Below, one piece after another: positions 27,295 to 36,845 of a DNA stretch of 64,000 bases. Source of the stretch: Bin80 sp965209015 (GTDB taxonomy: Bacteria > Bacteroidota > Rhodothermia > Rhodothermales > Bin80). Positions within the stretch are counted from its first letter, which is position 1, and every line of letters begins with the position of its first letter. The position numbers were made by a program, and so were the translations under genes. The notes under the pieces were generated by a model, which worked only from the letters and a program-made list of their open reading frames with translations, made no database searches and had not been told where the DNA came from. Location of the stretch: contig OZ242367.1 in NCBI GenBank assembly GCA_965209015.1, positions 868,001 to 932,000 of the forward strand. Direction: 5' to 3'.

Positions 27295-29463
27295 TCAACA
27301 AGAGGCTGAGGGAATATTAACCACTGGTTCACGACCATGCCACTTGATGACTAACAATGTGAGATCGTCATAATATTTGTTTGAATCCATAAACTCATCT
27401 ATGGTTTTTCGTATGGCATCGTGTACGCCCTCTGCGCGCTCATAGCGTGCTTTCTGGACACTCGTGATCAGGCGTTCGTATCCAAATTCAACTCCATCAG
27501 TATTGCGTCCCTCAATCACTCCATCAGTGTACAAAACAATTAAATCCCCGGGACTGAACGTGAAATTTTTCACTTCCATAGATTCAACGAAGAGTTCATT
27601 ACGACAGAGTCCGATCCCTAATCCTCCGGTGCGTAAGAGCTCTGCATTTCCACTCACATCAACAAGAATAGCGGGGGAGTGTCCTGCCCGGGCAATAGAA
27701 ATACTTCCAGAGTTAAGGTCAATAATCCCATAAATTGCAGTTACAAATATATTTTTTTCCAATGATTTCCCCAGTGCTTGATTCACATGATATAGGAAGT
27801 CACTGGGTTCAGGTGCGATCCGTGCCACTGCCTGGAAGATCCCCTGCATTTCCGCCATATAGAATGCGGCGGAAGTTCCCTTACCAGAAACATCTGCAAC
27901 AATAAACACTAATTTCCCTCCGCCCAATTCAAGTAAGTCAAAATAATCTCCTCCAACCTCGTGAGCGGGAGTGCTTGAAGCAGCCAGACTCAGATTCGGG
28001 AGTTGAGGCATTGATTGAGGTAACAGGCGCTGTTGCACATTACGTGCAATAGAAAGTTCACTCGCCAAGCGTTCGCGCTCAATCTTCGCTTCAAGGAGTC
28101 GGACATTTTCAAGCACGACCGAAGCCTGCGATGCAAAGACTCCGATTGATTCAATATCCTCGTTTTCAAAAGCATAAGCAGTGTCATGGGAAACAAACAG
28201 AGTTCCAAGCACCTCCGTTCGGGTTATAAGAGGAACAGCCAATAGACTTAACATACCGCTCAGCTTACTTTCCAGAATTCGACGGTCAGAAGCTGCATTG
28301 GGGATGGAAATGAGTTCACGGGTTCGGGCTGCCTCGCTATGGATCAAAGCTACATCACATGATTGATCTGCAAGATGTGCGTCTATATTGTAGGCAGAGA
28401 TGATTTGAGTTTTCAGGGAACCAGACTCTAAGTCTTGAATGGTCAACCAGGCTGCCTTTCCACGGCCCGAGTCAACGGGCGTGGAAACAATCCAATCGTA
28501 GAGTTTTTCAGGTTCTGCAACCTCACGTACCAACACCGTAAGTGCATGCATTGCAGCCATTTCATCCACACTACGTTGATAATCACCGGTCGTTGGTAAA
28601 TGGAAGATGAGTGAGAGTACCGAGGTCAACGCATAAACAAATCCGAACGTCATGAACAATACCGTTACGATCGTGAGTGGGAGACTGTAAAATAGGAGAT
28701 AGTTGATCGGATCAGATGGGCCTGCGATTGAGCTGAAAGCCATGCCGGGCCTAAAAATGATAAATAAGGTGGCGGCCGTCAATAAGGTGACCAGCGACCC
28801 AAGTCCGATTGCCGCCATCTTTTGCTGAAACGAGAGACGGAACACCCAAGCCAATCGGATGATGTTGAGAAAAATAAATATGACTGACACAGCCACAACT
28901 GCGATCCCTACTATCCCTACGATATTACTAACTCCCGGATACGATTCAATCTCAAAGTGATGATGAAATGGAGCAACAGCGACGAAGGAGATACAGGCAG
29001 AGAACATGAGTAACCGCCAGTTTCTCTCACTCTTTCGGGTACGCCGGAATCGAACAAGATGGCCAAAGCGAAGGACTAAGATGAAGCTTGTACCAGTTAG
29101 TAGGGCATTTAAGAGAGCACTCTTGACGTAGACAATTGGCGCTGCCGGAAAATTGAAATCTAGAAAATCCCCCTGAATCTGAAAGATCAAAAATCCAAGA
29201 ATCCATGTCCCTAAGATTGCAAGAGTAAGCTGCCAGAACAACTGTGTTGGTGTGGGTTGAGAGTGCCTAAACGCACGGCTGAGAGAGAACCATAGGCATA
29301 GATAGCAGATCGCAAGTGCTGCATGATAAAGAATCTTTGAGCTCAATGCTGCGAACTCACTTACTCCGCCAAGATAAGCAAAGGTGGTGGTGCCGATAAG
29401 GAATAAGACAAACGTCACGGGAGGAATCCAGCGACGTAGACGTTTGAATACAGGTGCAATCAC
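27295..29463 (-). CDS. Membrane-bound GAF / PP2C (SpoIIE-type) phosphatase, RsbU-like
   Basis: 722 aa. N-terminal half has about seven or eight hydrophobic segments (residues 15-275), then a GAF domain (about 300-445), a short coiled linker (ERERLASELSIARNVQQRLLPQ), and a SpoIIE/PP2C domain with GGDYFD, ADVSGKGTSAAFYMA, GHSPA, YTDGVIEG and DDLTLL, so metal-binding Asp residues are present. A membrane or redox/light signal likely controls dephosphorylation of the STAS protein encoded 38 bp downstream. It is divergent from the three-repeat protein gene. Confidence 0.94.
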   Translation of the reverse strand: MIAPVFKRLRRWIPPVTFVLFLIGTTTFAYLGGVSEFAALSSKILYHAALAICYLCLWFSLSRAFRHSQPTPTQLFWQLTLAILGTWILGFLIFQIQGDFLDFNFPAAPIVYVKSALLNALLTGTSFILVLRFGHLVRFRRTRKSERNWRLLMFSACISFVAVAPFHHHFEIESYPGVSNIVGIVGIAVVAVSVIFIFLNIIRLAWVFRLSFQQKMAAIGLGSLVTLLTAATLFIIFRPGMAFSSIAGPSDPINYLLFYSLPLTIVTVLFMTFGFVYALTSVLSLIFHLPTTGDYQRSVDEMAAMHALTVLVREVAEPEKLYDWIVSTPVDSGRGKAAWLTIQDLESGSLKTQIISAYNIDAHLADQSCDVALIHSEAARTRELISIPNAASDRRILESKLSGMLSLLAVPLITRTEVLGTLFVSHDTAYAFENEDIESIGVFASQASVVLENVRLLEAKIERERLASELSIARNVQQRLLPQSMPQLPNLSLAASSTPAHEVGGDYFDLLELGGGKLVFIVADVSGKGTSAAFYMAEMQGIFQAVARIAPEPSDFLYHVNQALGKSLEKNIFVTAIYGIIDLNSGSISIARAGHSPAILVDVSGNAELLRTGGLGIGLCRNELFVESMEVKNFTFSPGDLIVLYTDGVIEGRNTDGVEFGYERLITSVQKARYERAEGVHDAIRKTIDEFMDSNKYYDDLTLLVIKWHGREPVVNIPSASC

Positions 29464-29624
29464 CTTATTCGACAGAATATTTAGAAAACTGATTTTGGGT
29501 ACTCCGACTATAGTGATCGCACTAGATAGTACCTTATTTTGAAAAATTTGTTACAGTTTTGAGTTCCCAAAGCAACTTTATTGCGTGAGCAAACGTAAAG
29601 AATCCAAAGTGCATTACAGAAAAC

Positions 29625-31034
29625 ATGAATATTCCGAATCAGCTCCAGATCACCCTGCTCATTATCCTCACCTGTCTGGTAGTGATTCGATTGTTTTCTG
29701 GCCCTCCTCCTCCCCGCGGCGCAATCGCACTTTCCGATCTGAAAGTAAGTCAGTTAAAACAGCAATCCTTTGAGGTTTCTGGACCTTTGAAAATTAAAAT
29801 TAACGCTGTTGGTTCAATTGATGATCGCGAGGAGATCATCGGTCTTGGAGCTTACCCTTGGATCACAAATAATTCTTCGGGCGATATGGTCTGGTCTATG
29901 AATGAATCTAATTCAAGACAAAAAGGCACACTGGTTTCGGTGATTAATGATGAGATCATACTAGAATCGGGGGACTATACCTTGAACTTTGCATCCTTTG
30001 GTCAACCATTGCATTACGTGAAGCCTCCTTTCTGGAAAGATATGAAAGAATGGTATGTGACCCTTAATTCTCCAGATGATTCAGATGCCCTTCGACCAAT
30101 TACTAGTTCATTCATAACGGAACCAGTTGATGAAGTTTTTGACGCAACCTCCCTGCGTAGAAATGAAAAACGAGAATATCTCTTTGAAGTACTCCGTGCT
30201 ACTGAATTTGAAATTCACGCAATTGGTGAATTTGGAACTAGAGACGAAGAAAAAGCGGTTGATTTTTCGTGGATTGAAGATGTGGCTGACAGCCGAGTGA
30301 TCTGGCAACTTACTCTAGATAATACAACTTGGGCTGGGGGCGCTAAGGTGAATCGTGTCTTTGATGGCACAATTACTTTGCCTCCTGGGTTATATCGTGC
30401 TGTTGCTGAAACAGATAACACTCATCATTGCAAGGATTGGGTCGGGAATCCTCCGTTTCGTCCTTATGACTGGGGATTCCATATGACTACAACTGACCGT
30501 GATGCAGTGACTACATTTGATCCTTGGTTGCGGTATGAGCCAATTATCAAATTTACGCAAGTAGAAGATGATGAAGAGTATGAACAATTCTTCACGGTGA
30601 CTTCTTCAACCCCTATCATTCTTTATGCTTTAGGAGAGATTACCGGGCCAGACAATGGATATGATTTTGCTTGGCTTGATCGTCAAGAAAGTGATGGTGA
30701 GTTTCGTACTTTGTGGAAGATGTCCTATAACGGTTCAGCGAAAGCGGGCGGACACCGAAAAAATCGTAAGGAAGTTGTATTTCTCAGACTAGAGCCAGGC
30801 AATTATCGTTTAAACTACGAATCGGATGGCTCTCATGCATACGACGCATGGAACGCAGCTAAACCAGACTTCCCTGAGCGTTGGGGTGTGACCATGTTTT
30901 CATACACGGATGAAAATCCTGATATCGTAGTTGTATCCGAATCTGAATTATCAACAGCCCCGCTATTTCCATTCTTGCCAGATAACGAATTTACAGAGGA
31001 AATTGAAGAAATTGTTAATTCACTACGTGAGTGA
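29625..31034 (+). CDS. Membrane-anchored protein with three copies of an uncharacterised beta-rich domain
   Basis: 469 aa. One N-terminal hydrophobic segment (ITLLIILTCLVVIRLF), then three related units of about 120 aa starting near residues 45, 185 and 318. Shared features per unit: F-x-V ... A[IVL]G, a DFxWI/L block, a W-Q/K-M/L strand, AGG..NR (units 2 and 3), L..G.Y...Y/E.D..H, W, and WG(V/F).M. The first unit is the most diverged. No enzyme motif is seen. It probably sits in the periplasm or on the surface. The Ppx/GppA gene follows 28 bp later. I do not recognise a named family. Confidence 0.8.
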   Translation: MNIPNQLQITLLIILTCLVVIRLFSGPPPPRGAIALSDLKVSQLKQQSFEVSGPLKIKINAVGSIDDREEIIGLGAYPWITNNSSGDMVWSMNESNSRQKGTLVSVINDEIILESGDYTLNFASFGQPLHYVKPPFWKDMKEWYVTLNSPDDSDALRPITSSFITEPVDEVFDATSLRRNEKREYLFEVLRATEFEIHAIGEFGTRDEEKAVDFSWIEDVADSRVIWQLTLDNTTWAGGAKVNRVFDGTITLPPGLYRAVAETDNTHHCKDWVGNPPFRPYDWGFHMTTTDRDAVTTFDPWLRYEPIIKFTQVEDDEEYEQFFTVTSSTPIILYALGEITGPDNGYDFAWLDRQESDGEFRTLWKMSYNGSAKAGGHRKNRKEVVFLRLEPGNYRLNYESDGSHAYDAWNAAKPDFPERWGVTMFSYTDENPDIVVVSESELSTAPLFPFLPDNEFTEEIEEIVNSLRE

Positions 31035-31062
31035 TTCCATCTGAAATAATCATTTAAGATAG

Positions 31063-32091
31063 TTGCGGCTCGCATGTATTGACGTCGGGACGAACGCAGC
31101 GAAGCTGTTAGTATTTGAGCCTGCTCAGGATGGCTCTATAACACCGCTCAGGGAATCCCAACATATGATTCGACTTGGGGAGGGAGTAGATGCCAGTGGA
31201 ACCATATCCGAGGCGTCCATGGAACGTCTGATCAATGCATTGAGCAATTTTCACTCCCTCTGTGAACAATTCAGTGTTGAGGTGTGTGTGGTTGTAGGGA
31301 CTAGTGCCTCCCGAGATGCAGGGGCAGGGATTGTCAGTGTTGTCAGGGAGCGCTCGGGGATGGACTATCACATCCTATCTGGAGACCAAGAAGCTGATCT
31401 AAGCTTTGAAGGAGCTGTTGGTGGACTCTCCCATGTACAGGGAAACATCGTTACCTGTGACATAGGCGGTGGATCAACAGAATTTGTTGAGGGAACATCG
31501 GAGGGCCTGATCTCTGAGCGGATGAGCCTTGATATTGGTTCCGTCCGTATCACGGAGCGTTTCTTTTCCTCTCAGCCACCCAAATTTGCTGAGTTGGAAG
31601 CAGCCAGAGAATTTATACACCAGTCTCTCAGTCGACTACCCTTTTCTGGAAATGATTCGACGGTCCTTGTGGGGGCCTCGGATACCCACCGTCTTCTTCT
31701 TGAATTACAACATGCCGTAGTCTCCAGAAAATCTTTGATGACACCACGATTACTTGAACCAGCCTGGGAACGCCTCATCGCAATGGGAGCACATCCAGAA
31801 ATACTTACATATGAGCAGGTAGAATTATGGATGGAGTGCTTAACACAGATGACCGTGCATGATGTTCTCAGTCTAGATGCTAAAAAGCTCAAGGGAAGAG
31901 CGGATGTCTTTCCCGCCGCAACACTTATTTTTCTGGAGGTGATGTGCAAACTTAAACAAAAGAAAATCATAGTTAGCCCCTGGGGATTATGTCATGGTAT
32001 CGCATTGAGGATGCTCAGAAAGATTGATTTTGTTCACGATCATTCCAGTGCAAACTTGAAACGTTTGATCGAATTTTCTTCCATAGTGTGA
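31063..32091 (+). CDS. Ppx/GppA-family exopolyphosphatase
   Basis: 342-aa ASKHA-fold phosphatase acting on polyphosphate and/or pppGpp. Seen: CIDVGTNAAKLLVFE (phosphate 1), GTSASRDA, GDQEADLSFEG, CDIGGGSTEF (phosphate 2) and DIGSVRITERF. The start is TTG at 31063: the codon directly before it is TAG, so no longer N-terminus is possible, and the Rossmann strand begins four residues in. Only the N-terminal catalytic domains are present (short form). It may be cotranscribed with the three-repeat protein. Confidence 0.93.
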   Translation: MRLACIDVGTNAAKLLVFEPAQDGSITPLRESQHMIRLGEGVDASGTISEASMERLINALSNFHSLCEQFSVEVCVVVGTSASRDAGAGIVSVVRERSGMDYHILSGDQEADLSFEGAVGGLSHVQGNIVTCDIGGGSTEFVEGTSEGLISERMSLDIGSVRITERFFSSQPPKFAELEAAREFIHQSLSRLPFSGNDSTVLVGASDTHRLLLELQHAVVSRKSLMTPRLLEPAWERLIAMGAHPEILTYEQVELWMECLTQMTVHDVLSLDAKKLKGRADVFPAATLIFLEVMCKLKQKKIIVSPWGLCHGIALRMLRKIDFVHDHSSANLKRLIEFSSIV

Positions 32092-32369
32092 ATTGAACAG
32101 AGGCCACGCACCACTTAGATCTACCTCTTCGGAAAAAAAACAAGTTTAAGTCCCATCTTGGGAAAATGCGTGGGTAGCTTTCGCAGAAGAGAATCTGTGG
32201 TACCAAAACGACATGTGACCGGTTGAAATAAGGTAGCATCAATAATTGATGCTCGGCAGTTCATCGCTTTGATGAAGAGATGAATTATGCCTGCGACCAG
32301 TAGCCAAGAATACTCTTATATTTCCGGATAAATAAAACCAATTAATACGAGGAAGATGTATTGTAGATT

Positions 32370-33449
32370 ATGAAAAAAAAAGCCATTAAGCGCAAGGAGA
32401 TTTATCAAATTCTCAGCAAGGTTCAAGATACGGATCGAGGAAGCGACATCATCCGACTAGGTTATGTGAGTGATGTTATGATTGATGGTCCGATGGTCCG
32501 ATTTAAGCTCAATATTTCTAATCCTCGGAGTACGTTTTCCAGTAGTGCGGTCCGACTCTGCACCGAAGCGATTCAGACTTCACTCGGTAAGGATGTTGAG
32601 GTTCAGATTGAGCTTATTCAAAGTAAGGGTCAATCCAAGCAGTTAAAGCTTGGAGCTCGGTACATGATTGCGATCGCCTCGGGGAAGGGAGGGGTTGGAA
32701 AAAGTACGATTGCCACAAACTTGGCCGTATCCTTAGCGGAAGATGGCTATCGTACTGGGTTAGTGGATACGGATATTTATGGTCCCAGTGTGCCAGTCAT
32801 GTTTGGCTTAGAGGGACAGAAACCACGCGTCAACGAAGATCGAAAAATCGTCCCAATACAAAAATATGGCGTACAGGTCTTGTCGATGGGATTGTTGGTA
32901 GATGATTCTCAGGCAGTAGTCTGGCGGGGGCCTATGGTTTCTGGAGCAGTCCGACAGTTCCTGAATGATGCGGAATGGGGAGATCTCGACTTTTTACTTC
33001 TGGATTTACCACCTGGAACCGGGGATATTCAACTCACGATCGTGCAGACGGTCATGTTGGCCGGAGCAATTGTTGTCTCAACTCCCCAAAAAGTGGCACT
33101 GGCGGATGCAAGGAAAGGGCTGGTGATGTTTGAGAAGGTGAATGTGCCCGTGCTTGGGATTGTTGAAAATATGGCCTGGTTTTCACCTCCTGATTTGCCC
33201 GACCGGAAATATTTCCTCTTCGGAGATGGAGGCGCCGAAGGTCTCGCGTCTGAAACCGGCATTCCCCTACTTGGTAAGATTCCTTTGGAAGAGCCCCTAC
33301 GTCTTTCAAGCGATGAAGGTCAACCGATCGTCTTATCTTCTCCTTCTAGTACTGTTGCACAGGCATTCCGGTCTATTGCGAACAAAATTGTTGTAACATT
33401 GAGTGAACGAGAGTCGTCCCCCGCTCTTCCCATAATTGAGGATCAATAG
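32370..33449 (+). CDS. apbC: Mrp/NBP35 (ApbC) Fe-S cluster carrier ATPase
   Basis: 359 aa. N-terminal MIP18-like domain (residues 8-90), then a P-loop ATPase with ASGKGGVGKST (deviant Walker A), DTDIYGPSVP and LLDLPPGTGD. Carries Fe-S clusters to apoproteins in the cytoplasm. The CxxC usually found near the C-terminus of Mrp is replaced (ENMAWFSPPDLPDRKYFLFG), as is common in this phylum, so cluster binding must differ. The nfu gene follows 14 bp downstream, which supports an Fe-S role. Confidence 0.95.
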   Translation: MKKKAIKRKEIYQILSKVQDTDRGSDIIRLGYVSDVMIDGPMVRFKLNISNPRSTFSSSAVRLCTEAIQTSLGKDVEVQIELIQSKGQSKQLKLGARYMIAIASGKGGVGKSTIATNLAVSLAEDGYRTGLVDTDIYGPSVPVMFGLEGQKPRVNEDRKIVPIQKYGVQVLSMGLLVDDSQAVVWRGPMVSGAVRQFLNDAEWGDLDFLLLDLPPGTGDIQLTIVQTVMLAGAIVVSTPQKVALADARKGLVMFEKVNVPVLGIVENMAWFSPPDLPDRKYFLFGDGGAEGLASETGIPLLGKIPLEEPLRLSSDEGQPIVLSSPSSTVAQAFRSIANKIVVTLSERESSPALPIIEDQ

Positions 33450-33463
33450 ATTGAGGTATTTTA

Positions 33464-33718
33464 ATGTCTGCATATGATCCAAATACGGATGTTGACCTTC
33501 GACAGCGGATTGAGGATGGGCTTGATTCTATTCGACCCTACCTGATAGAAGATGGTGGTGAGGTTCGCTTACATCGAATAACCCACGACATGGTAGTCGA
33601 ACTTAAATTATTAGGGGCCTGTGGGGCGTGTCCAATGAGCACGATGACCTTACGTGCTGGGATTGAGCAAGCACTCCGACATGCCGTTCCCCAAATATCC
33701 CGTGTGGATGCCATCTAA
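33464..33718 (+). CDS. nfu: NifU C-terminal-domain protein (Nfu)
   Basis: 84 aa. IRPYLIEDGGEVRL and GACGACPMSTMTLR give the Nfu core with the CxxC that binds a 4Fe-4S cluster. Likely accepts or donates clusters together with the Mrp ATPase encoded just upstream (14 bp, same strand). Small, complete and typical. Confidence 0.95.
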   Translation: MSAYDPNTDVDLRQRIEDGLDSIRPYLIEDGGEVRLHRITHDMVVELKLLGACGACPMSTMTLRAGIEQALRHAVPQISRVDAI

Positions 33719-33761
33719 TCGGTTGGTGACTCACCCTACTACAAATTAGCACTACTCCAAG

Positions 33762-34535
33762 ATGAACAATAAATTATTACTGGTAGGTATCATTTCATTC
33801 ATGACCTTTGCAGGTCTCCTGATTTCTCCGGTCTCTGCACAGATGGAGTTTCAATATCAGAGTGGAAACCTTCTAAATCCATTTAGTGGTTCTAATCATG
33901 CAACCAGAATTCTTACCTTTCAACATGCTGGAGGTTGGAAGTTAGGTGGAAGCTTTTTCTTCGTTGATTTTATAGATGATGCAAGCAATGATGGATTTAA
34001 TGACAAAGAGTTCTACGGTGAATGGTACCCGACTCTAAGTTTTCCGAGGCTTTTTGGACAGACTCTCAAAGCGGGACCTCTTGTGGATATCTCTGCGATC
34101 GCAGGTCTAAATTTTGATGGTGATGCCAATGTTTTAAAATTTTTACCTGGCGTACGACTTTCATGGCAGGTACCGGGGTTTATTTTCGTGAATACTGATT
34201 TCACCGCAATCACGGATTTCAGTGATGGTGTCCGACATGAAACTGGATTTTTGTTTGATGTAAGTTGGCTCACGGTAATGAACGTATTAGGTCAGTCCTT
34301 CTCATTCATGGGGCATGCAGAGTACATCAGTGGAGTAAATCTCGAGGATAATTCTGGTTCAATTGAGGCATGGATTCTTGCACAGCCACAATTTGTCTGG
34401 GATGTGGGGAACCTGTTCAAAACCCCAAATATGCTTCATGTAGGGATTGAAATTCAGTACTGGTCAAATAAGTTGGGGGTTAAGGATCAGAATGAATTAC
34501 GCCCACAACTCTTGGTAATCTGGCGATTACAGTAG
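33762..34535 (+). CDS. Tsx-like outer-membrane channel (DUF5020-type)
   Basis: 257 aa with signal peptide (FMTFAGLLISPVSAQ). The mature part is a small beta-barrel: alternating strands, FQHAGGWKLGGSFFFVDFID near the N-terminus, KEFYGEWYPTLSF, and a C-terminal strand ending in RPQLLVIWRLQ. This resembles the nucleoside-specific channel (Tsx) superfamily. Expected to let small solutes such as nucleosides cross the outer membrane. Specificity is inferred from family only. Confidence 0.82.
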   Translation: MNNKLLLVGIISFMTFAGLLISPVSAQMEFQYQSGNLLNPFSGSNHATRILTFQHAGGWKLGGSFFFVDFIDDASNDGFNDKEFYGEWYPTLSFPRLFGQTLKAGPLVDISAIAGLNFDGDANVLKFLPGVRLSWQVPGFIFVNTDFTAITDFSDGVRHETGFLFDVSWLTVMNVLGQSFSFMGHAEYISGVNLEDNSGSIEAWILAQPQFVWDVGNLFKTPNMLHVGIEIQYWSNKLGVKDQNELRPQLLVIWRLQ

Positions 34536-34837
34536 ATAAAGTTAGTTTATAAGATTGGTTGACGACATTCAGGTGCCTGATAGAATAAGATGTGGTATTT
34601 TGCATACTTGTTCCAAGTTTAGCACCATAGTCAGGGTCGCGATCACTATATTGTGCCCACAGCAAGTTGTCTTTCTCACCAGCAGTCTCTTCTCCGGTAG
34701 TTAAATTCCATGAAAAGGGGAACAGCCGATCAGGGATGAATCAACTGGCAAATGCTTCTGGTTAATAGAAGGTGATGTTCACCTTCCAAATGGTTATTGC
34801 AACTGCGACAAAATATTAGACCTAACTTCAATCTTTA
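34536..34837. other. Intergenic region upstream of amt
   Basis: 302 bp. A minus-strand frame (about 34746-34540) reads like protein (LLWAQYSDRDPDYGAKLG) but has no start or known family and may be a decayed fragment. Otherwise the leader of amt. Confidence 0.4.
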
Positions 34838-36121
34838 ATGATTTTACCTGACATACAATTCATCCTGAATACCTTTGCTTTTCTAATCTGGGGAGCGCTC
34901 GTGATGTGGATGGCCGCAGGCTTCACTATGCTGGAATCTGGGTCTGTCCGTACGAAGAACGCATCTGTAATTTGTCTGAAAAACTTGGGACTCTATTCAA
35001 TTGCTGGATTAGCATACTACATTATTGGATACAATTTGATGTACACCGACGTATCGGGCTTCGTTGGTAAGTTCAAGTTGTATTTCAACGCTTCACCAGA
35101 GGAGATTGCCTTGGTCGGAGGAGATGATAGTGCTCTGGCTACCGTTGCAAACAGCAACTATTCTCAGATGTCGGGTTGGTTTTTCCAAATGGTTTTTGTG
35201 GCTACCACCGCGTCCATCGTCTCTGGCGCACTTGCAGAGCGAATACGGCTCTGGGCTTTTTTCTTATTTGTGCTTGTTTTAACTGCTTTTATTTATCCAA
35301 TCATAGGTGCATGGACTTGGGGAGGAGGCTGGTTGTACGAAATGGGTTTTTCTGATTTTGCTGGATCTACGATTGTCCATGGTACAGGCGGTTGGGCTGC
35401 ACTCGCCGGAGCAATCATATTAGGCCCCCGGTTAGGGAAATTCAAAAAGGATGGGAGCGTAACCTCTACACCGCCCTCAAGTGTGCCGATTGTGACGCTA
35501 GGTGTATTTATTTTATGGTTTGGATGGTTTGGATTCAATGGTGGATCCCAACTGGCCTTAGGTGGAGTTGTAGATGCGGTCAGTGTCGCAGGAATCCTCG
35601 TCAATACAAATCTTGCGGGTGCTGCGGGAGTTCTGGCTGCAATCGTAGTCTCTAGACCAATCTTGGGACGCTTTGATTTATTTGCGATTCTTAATGGTGC
35701 ACTTGCTGGACTTGTGTCTATCACCGCGGCCCCTACGATGCATCATCATGGAATTGCCATACTCATCGGATTTGTCGGTGGAGTCATCTGTGTCTTATCA
35801 ATCAAATTACTTGATAAACTAAAAATTGATGATGTCGTTGGTGCTGTACCCGTTCATCTCTTTGCCGGAATATGGGGGACGATTGCGGTTGCATTCACGG
35901 TGGAGGACTCAAATATTCTGGTTCAGTTGTTAGGTATTTTATCTGTGGGTGGCTTTGTATTTTTTGTGTCACTGGGAGTATGGAAGCTGATTGACATTTT
36001 GATCGGAACACGAATTTCGCAATCAGCGGAGCGCATGGGACAGGATACAGCCGAATTAGGGGTAGACGCATACCCCGAGTTTGTGCTGATGCCTGAAGAT
36101 TATGATGATGACAGTGAATAA
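34838..36121 (+). CDS. amt: Ammonium transporter
   Basis: 427 aa, about eleven membrane helices. Imports ammonium across the inner membrane. Seen: GFTMLESGSVRTKNA (family signature in helix 1), GWFFQMVFVATTASIVSGALAER, the conserved pore His in STIVHGTGGWAALAGA, and FGWFGFNGGS. The N-terminus has no signal peptide of the type seen in proteobacterial AmtB. No glnB/glnK gene is adjacent, which is unusual since amt and glnK are often linked. A hairpin terminator follows. Confidence 0.96.
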   Translation: MILPDIQFILNTFAFLIWGALVMWMAAGFTMLESGSVRTKNASVICLKNLGLYSIAGLAYYIIGYNLMYTDVSGFVGKFKLYFNASPEEIALVGGDDSALATVANSNYSQMSGWFFQMVFVATTASIVSGALAERIRLWAFFLFVLVLTAFIYPIIGAWTWGGGWLYEMGFSDFAGSTIVHGTGGWAALAGAIILGPRLGKFKKDGSVTSTPPSSVPIVTLGVFILWFGWFGFNGGSQLALGGVVDAVSVAGILVNTNLAGAAGVLAAIVVSRPILGRFDLFAILNGALAGLVSITAAPTMHHHGIAILIGFVGGVICVLSIKLLDKLKIDDVVGAVPVHLFAGIWGTIAVAFTVEDSNILVQLLGILSVGGFVFFVSLGVWKLIDILIGTRISQSAERMGQDTAELGVDAYPEFVLMPEDYDDDSE

Positions 36122-36181
36122 CCGAGGTTCGTATAAGTATTTACCACAGAAAGCGAATAACCGTCCTCAGCAATGAGTTTT

Positions 36182-36214
36182 AATGGGCTCTTCCGCTGGG
36201 CGGTAGAGCCCATT
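36182..36214 (+). terminator. Hairpin terminator after amt
   Basis: Perfect 10-bp stem aatgggctct / agagcccatt with a 13-nt loop, 60 bp after the amt stop. Weak T content afterwards. Confidence 0.6.
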
Positions 36215-36845
36215 GATTCTCGGTTGATAGAATGTACCACCAGGTTAGAGCAGTCTGCACCTGTCTTTGGTAGTCAAGGAATTTGCCGCAACTCCCTAAC
36301 ATCAATCTAGGTGCGAGCAAATGGATAACTAAAGAATAAGGATTTTTCTTGGCAAGTCCACATTGTTGTTTCCCAGAATGCTTTACTTTACTACGGAACG
36401 AGATTGGGGAATTTTTGAATTGTGTACTTCATGCTTTGACCTATATACGAAGTCACTCACGATTTTTTTGATCGCGGTTTTTCATAGATTTAAGATTTTG
36501 ATGGGACAATATCAAAAGTATCTCAGGACGAATCATAATATCCTAAACCTGTACAAAAAATCTGATACACACCAACACTACGCTGAGTGAAGAAGAAGAA
36601 TTCTGAGCGATATTCACCGTCCCCCATCAAGCGGATTCAGTGTCCCAGATGAGCAGAATACGCACTCATCTGTCTGTTTTCGGTTGTATGAATACCTTAG
36701 GATTCATTTCGCAAGCTCGCGACCAGTGGTTAAAAATGGTAAATTCAAAAATAACATTTTGCTTACAGGGAGATAACATTAAGTGGAGGATCTTGCCCCT
36801 CTTTCTGGTTAAAAACGATTTACAACTATCATTTAATTATTCACC
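36215..36845. other. Intergenic region before TonB receptor
   Basis: 630 bp, AT-rich, only short frames (36363-36590, 36640-36849) with no recognisable content. Holds the leader of the TonB-dependent receptor gene. Confidence 0.5.
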
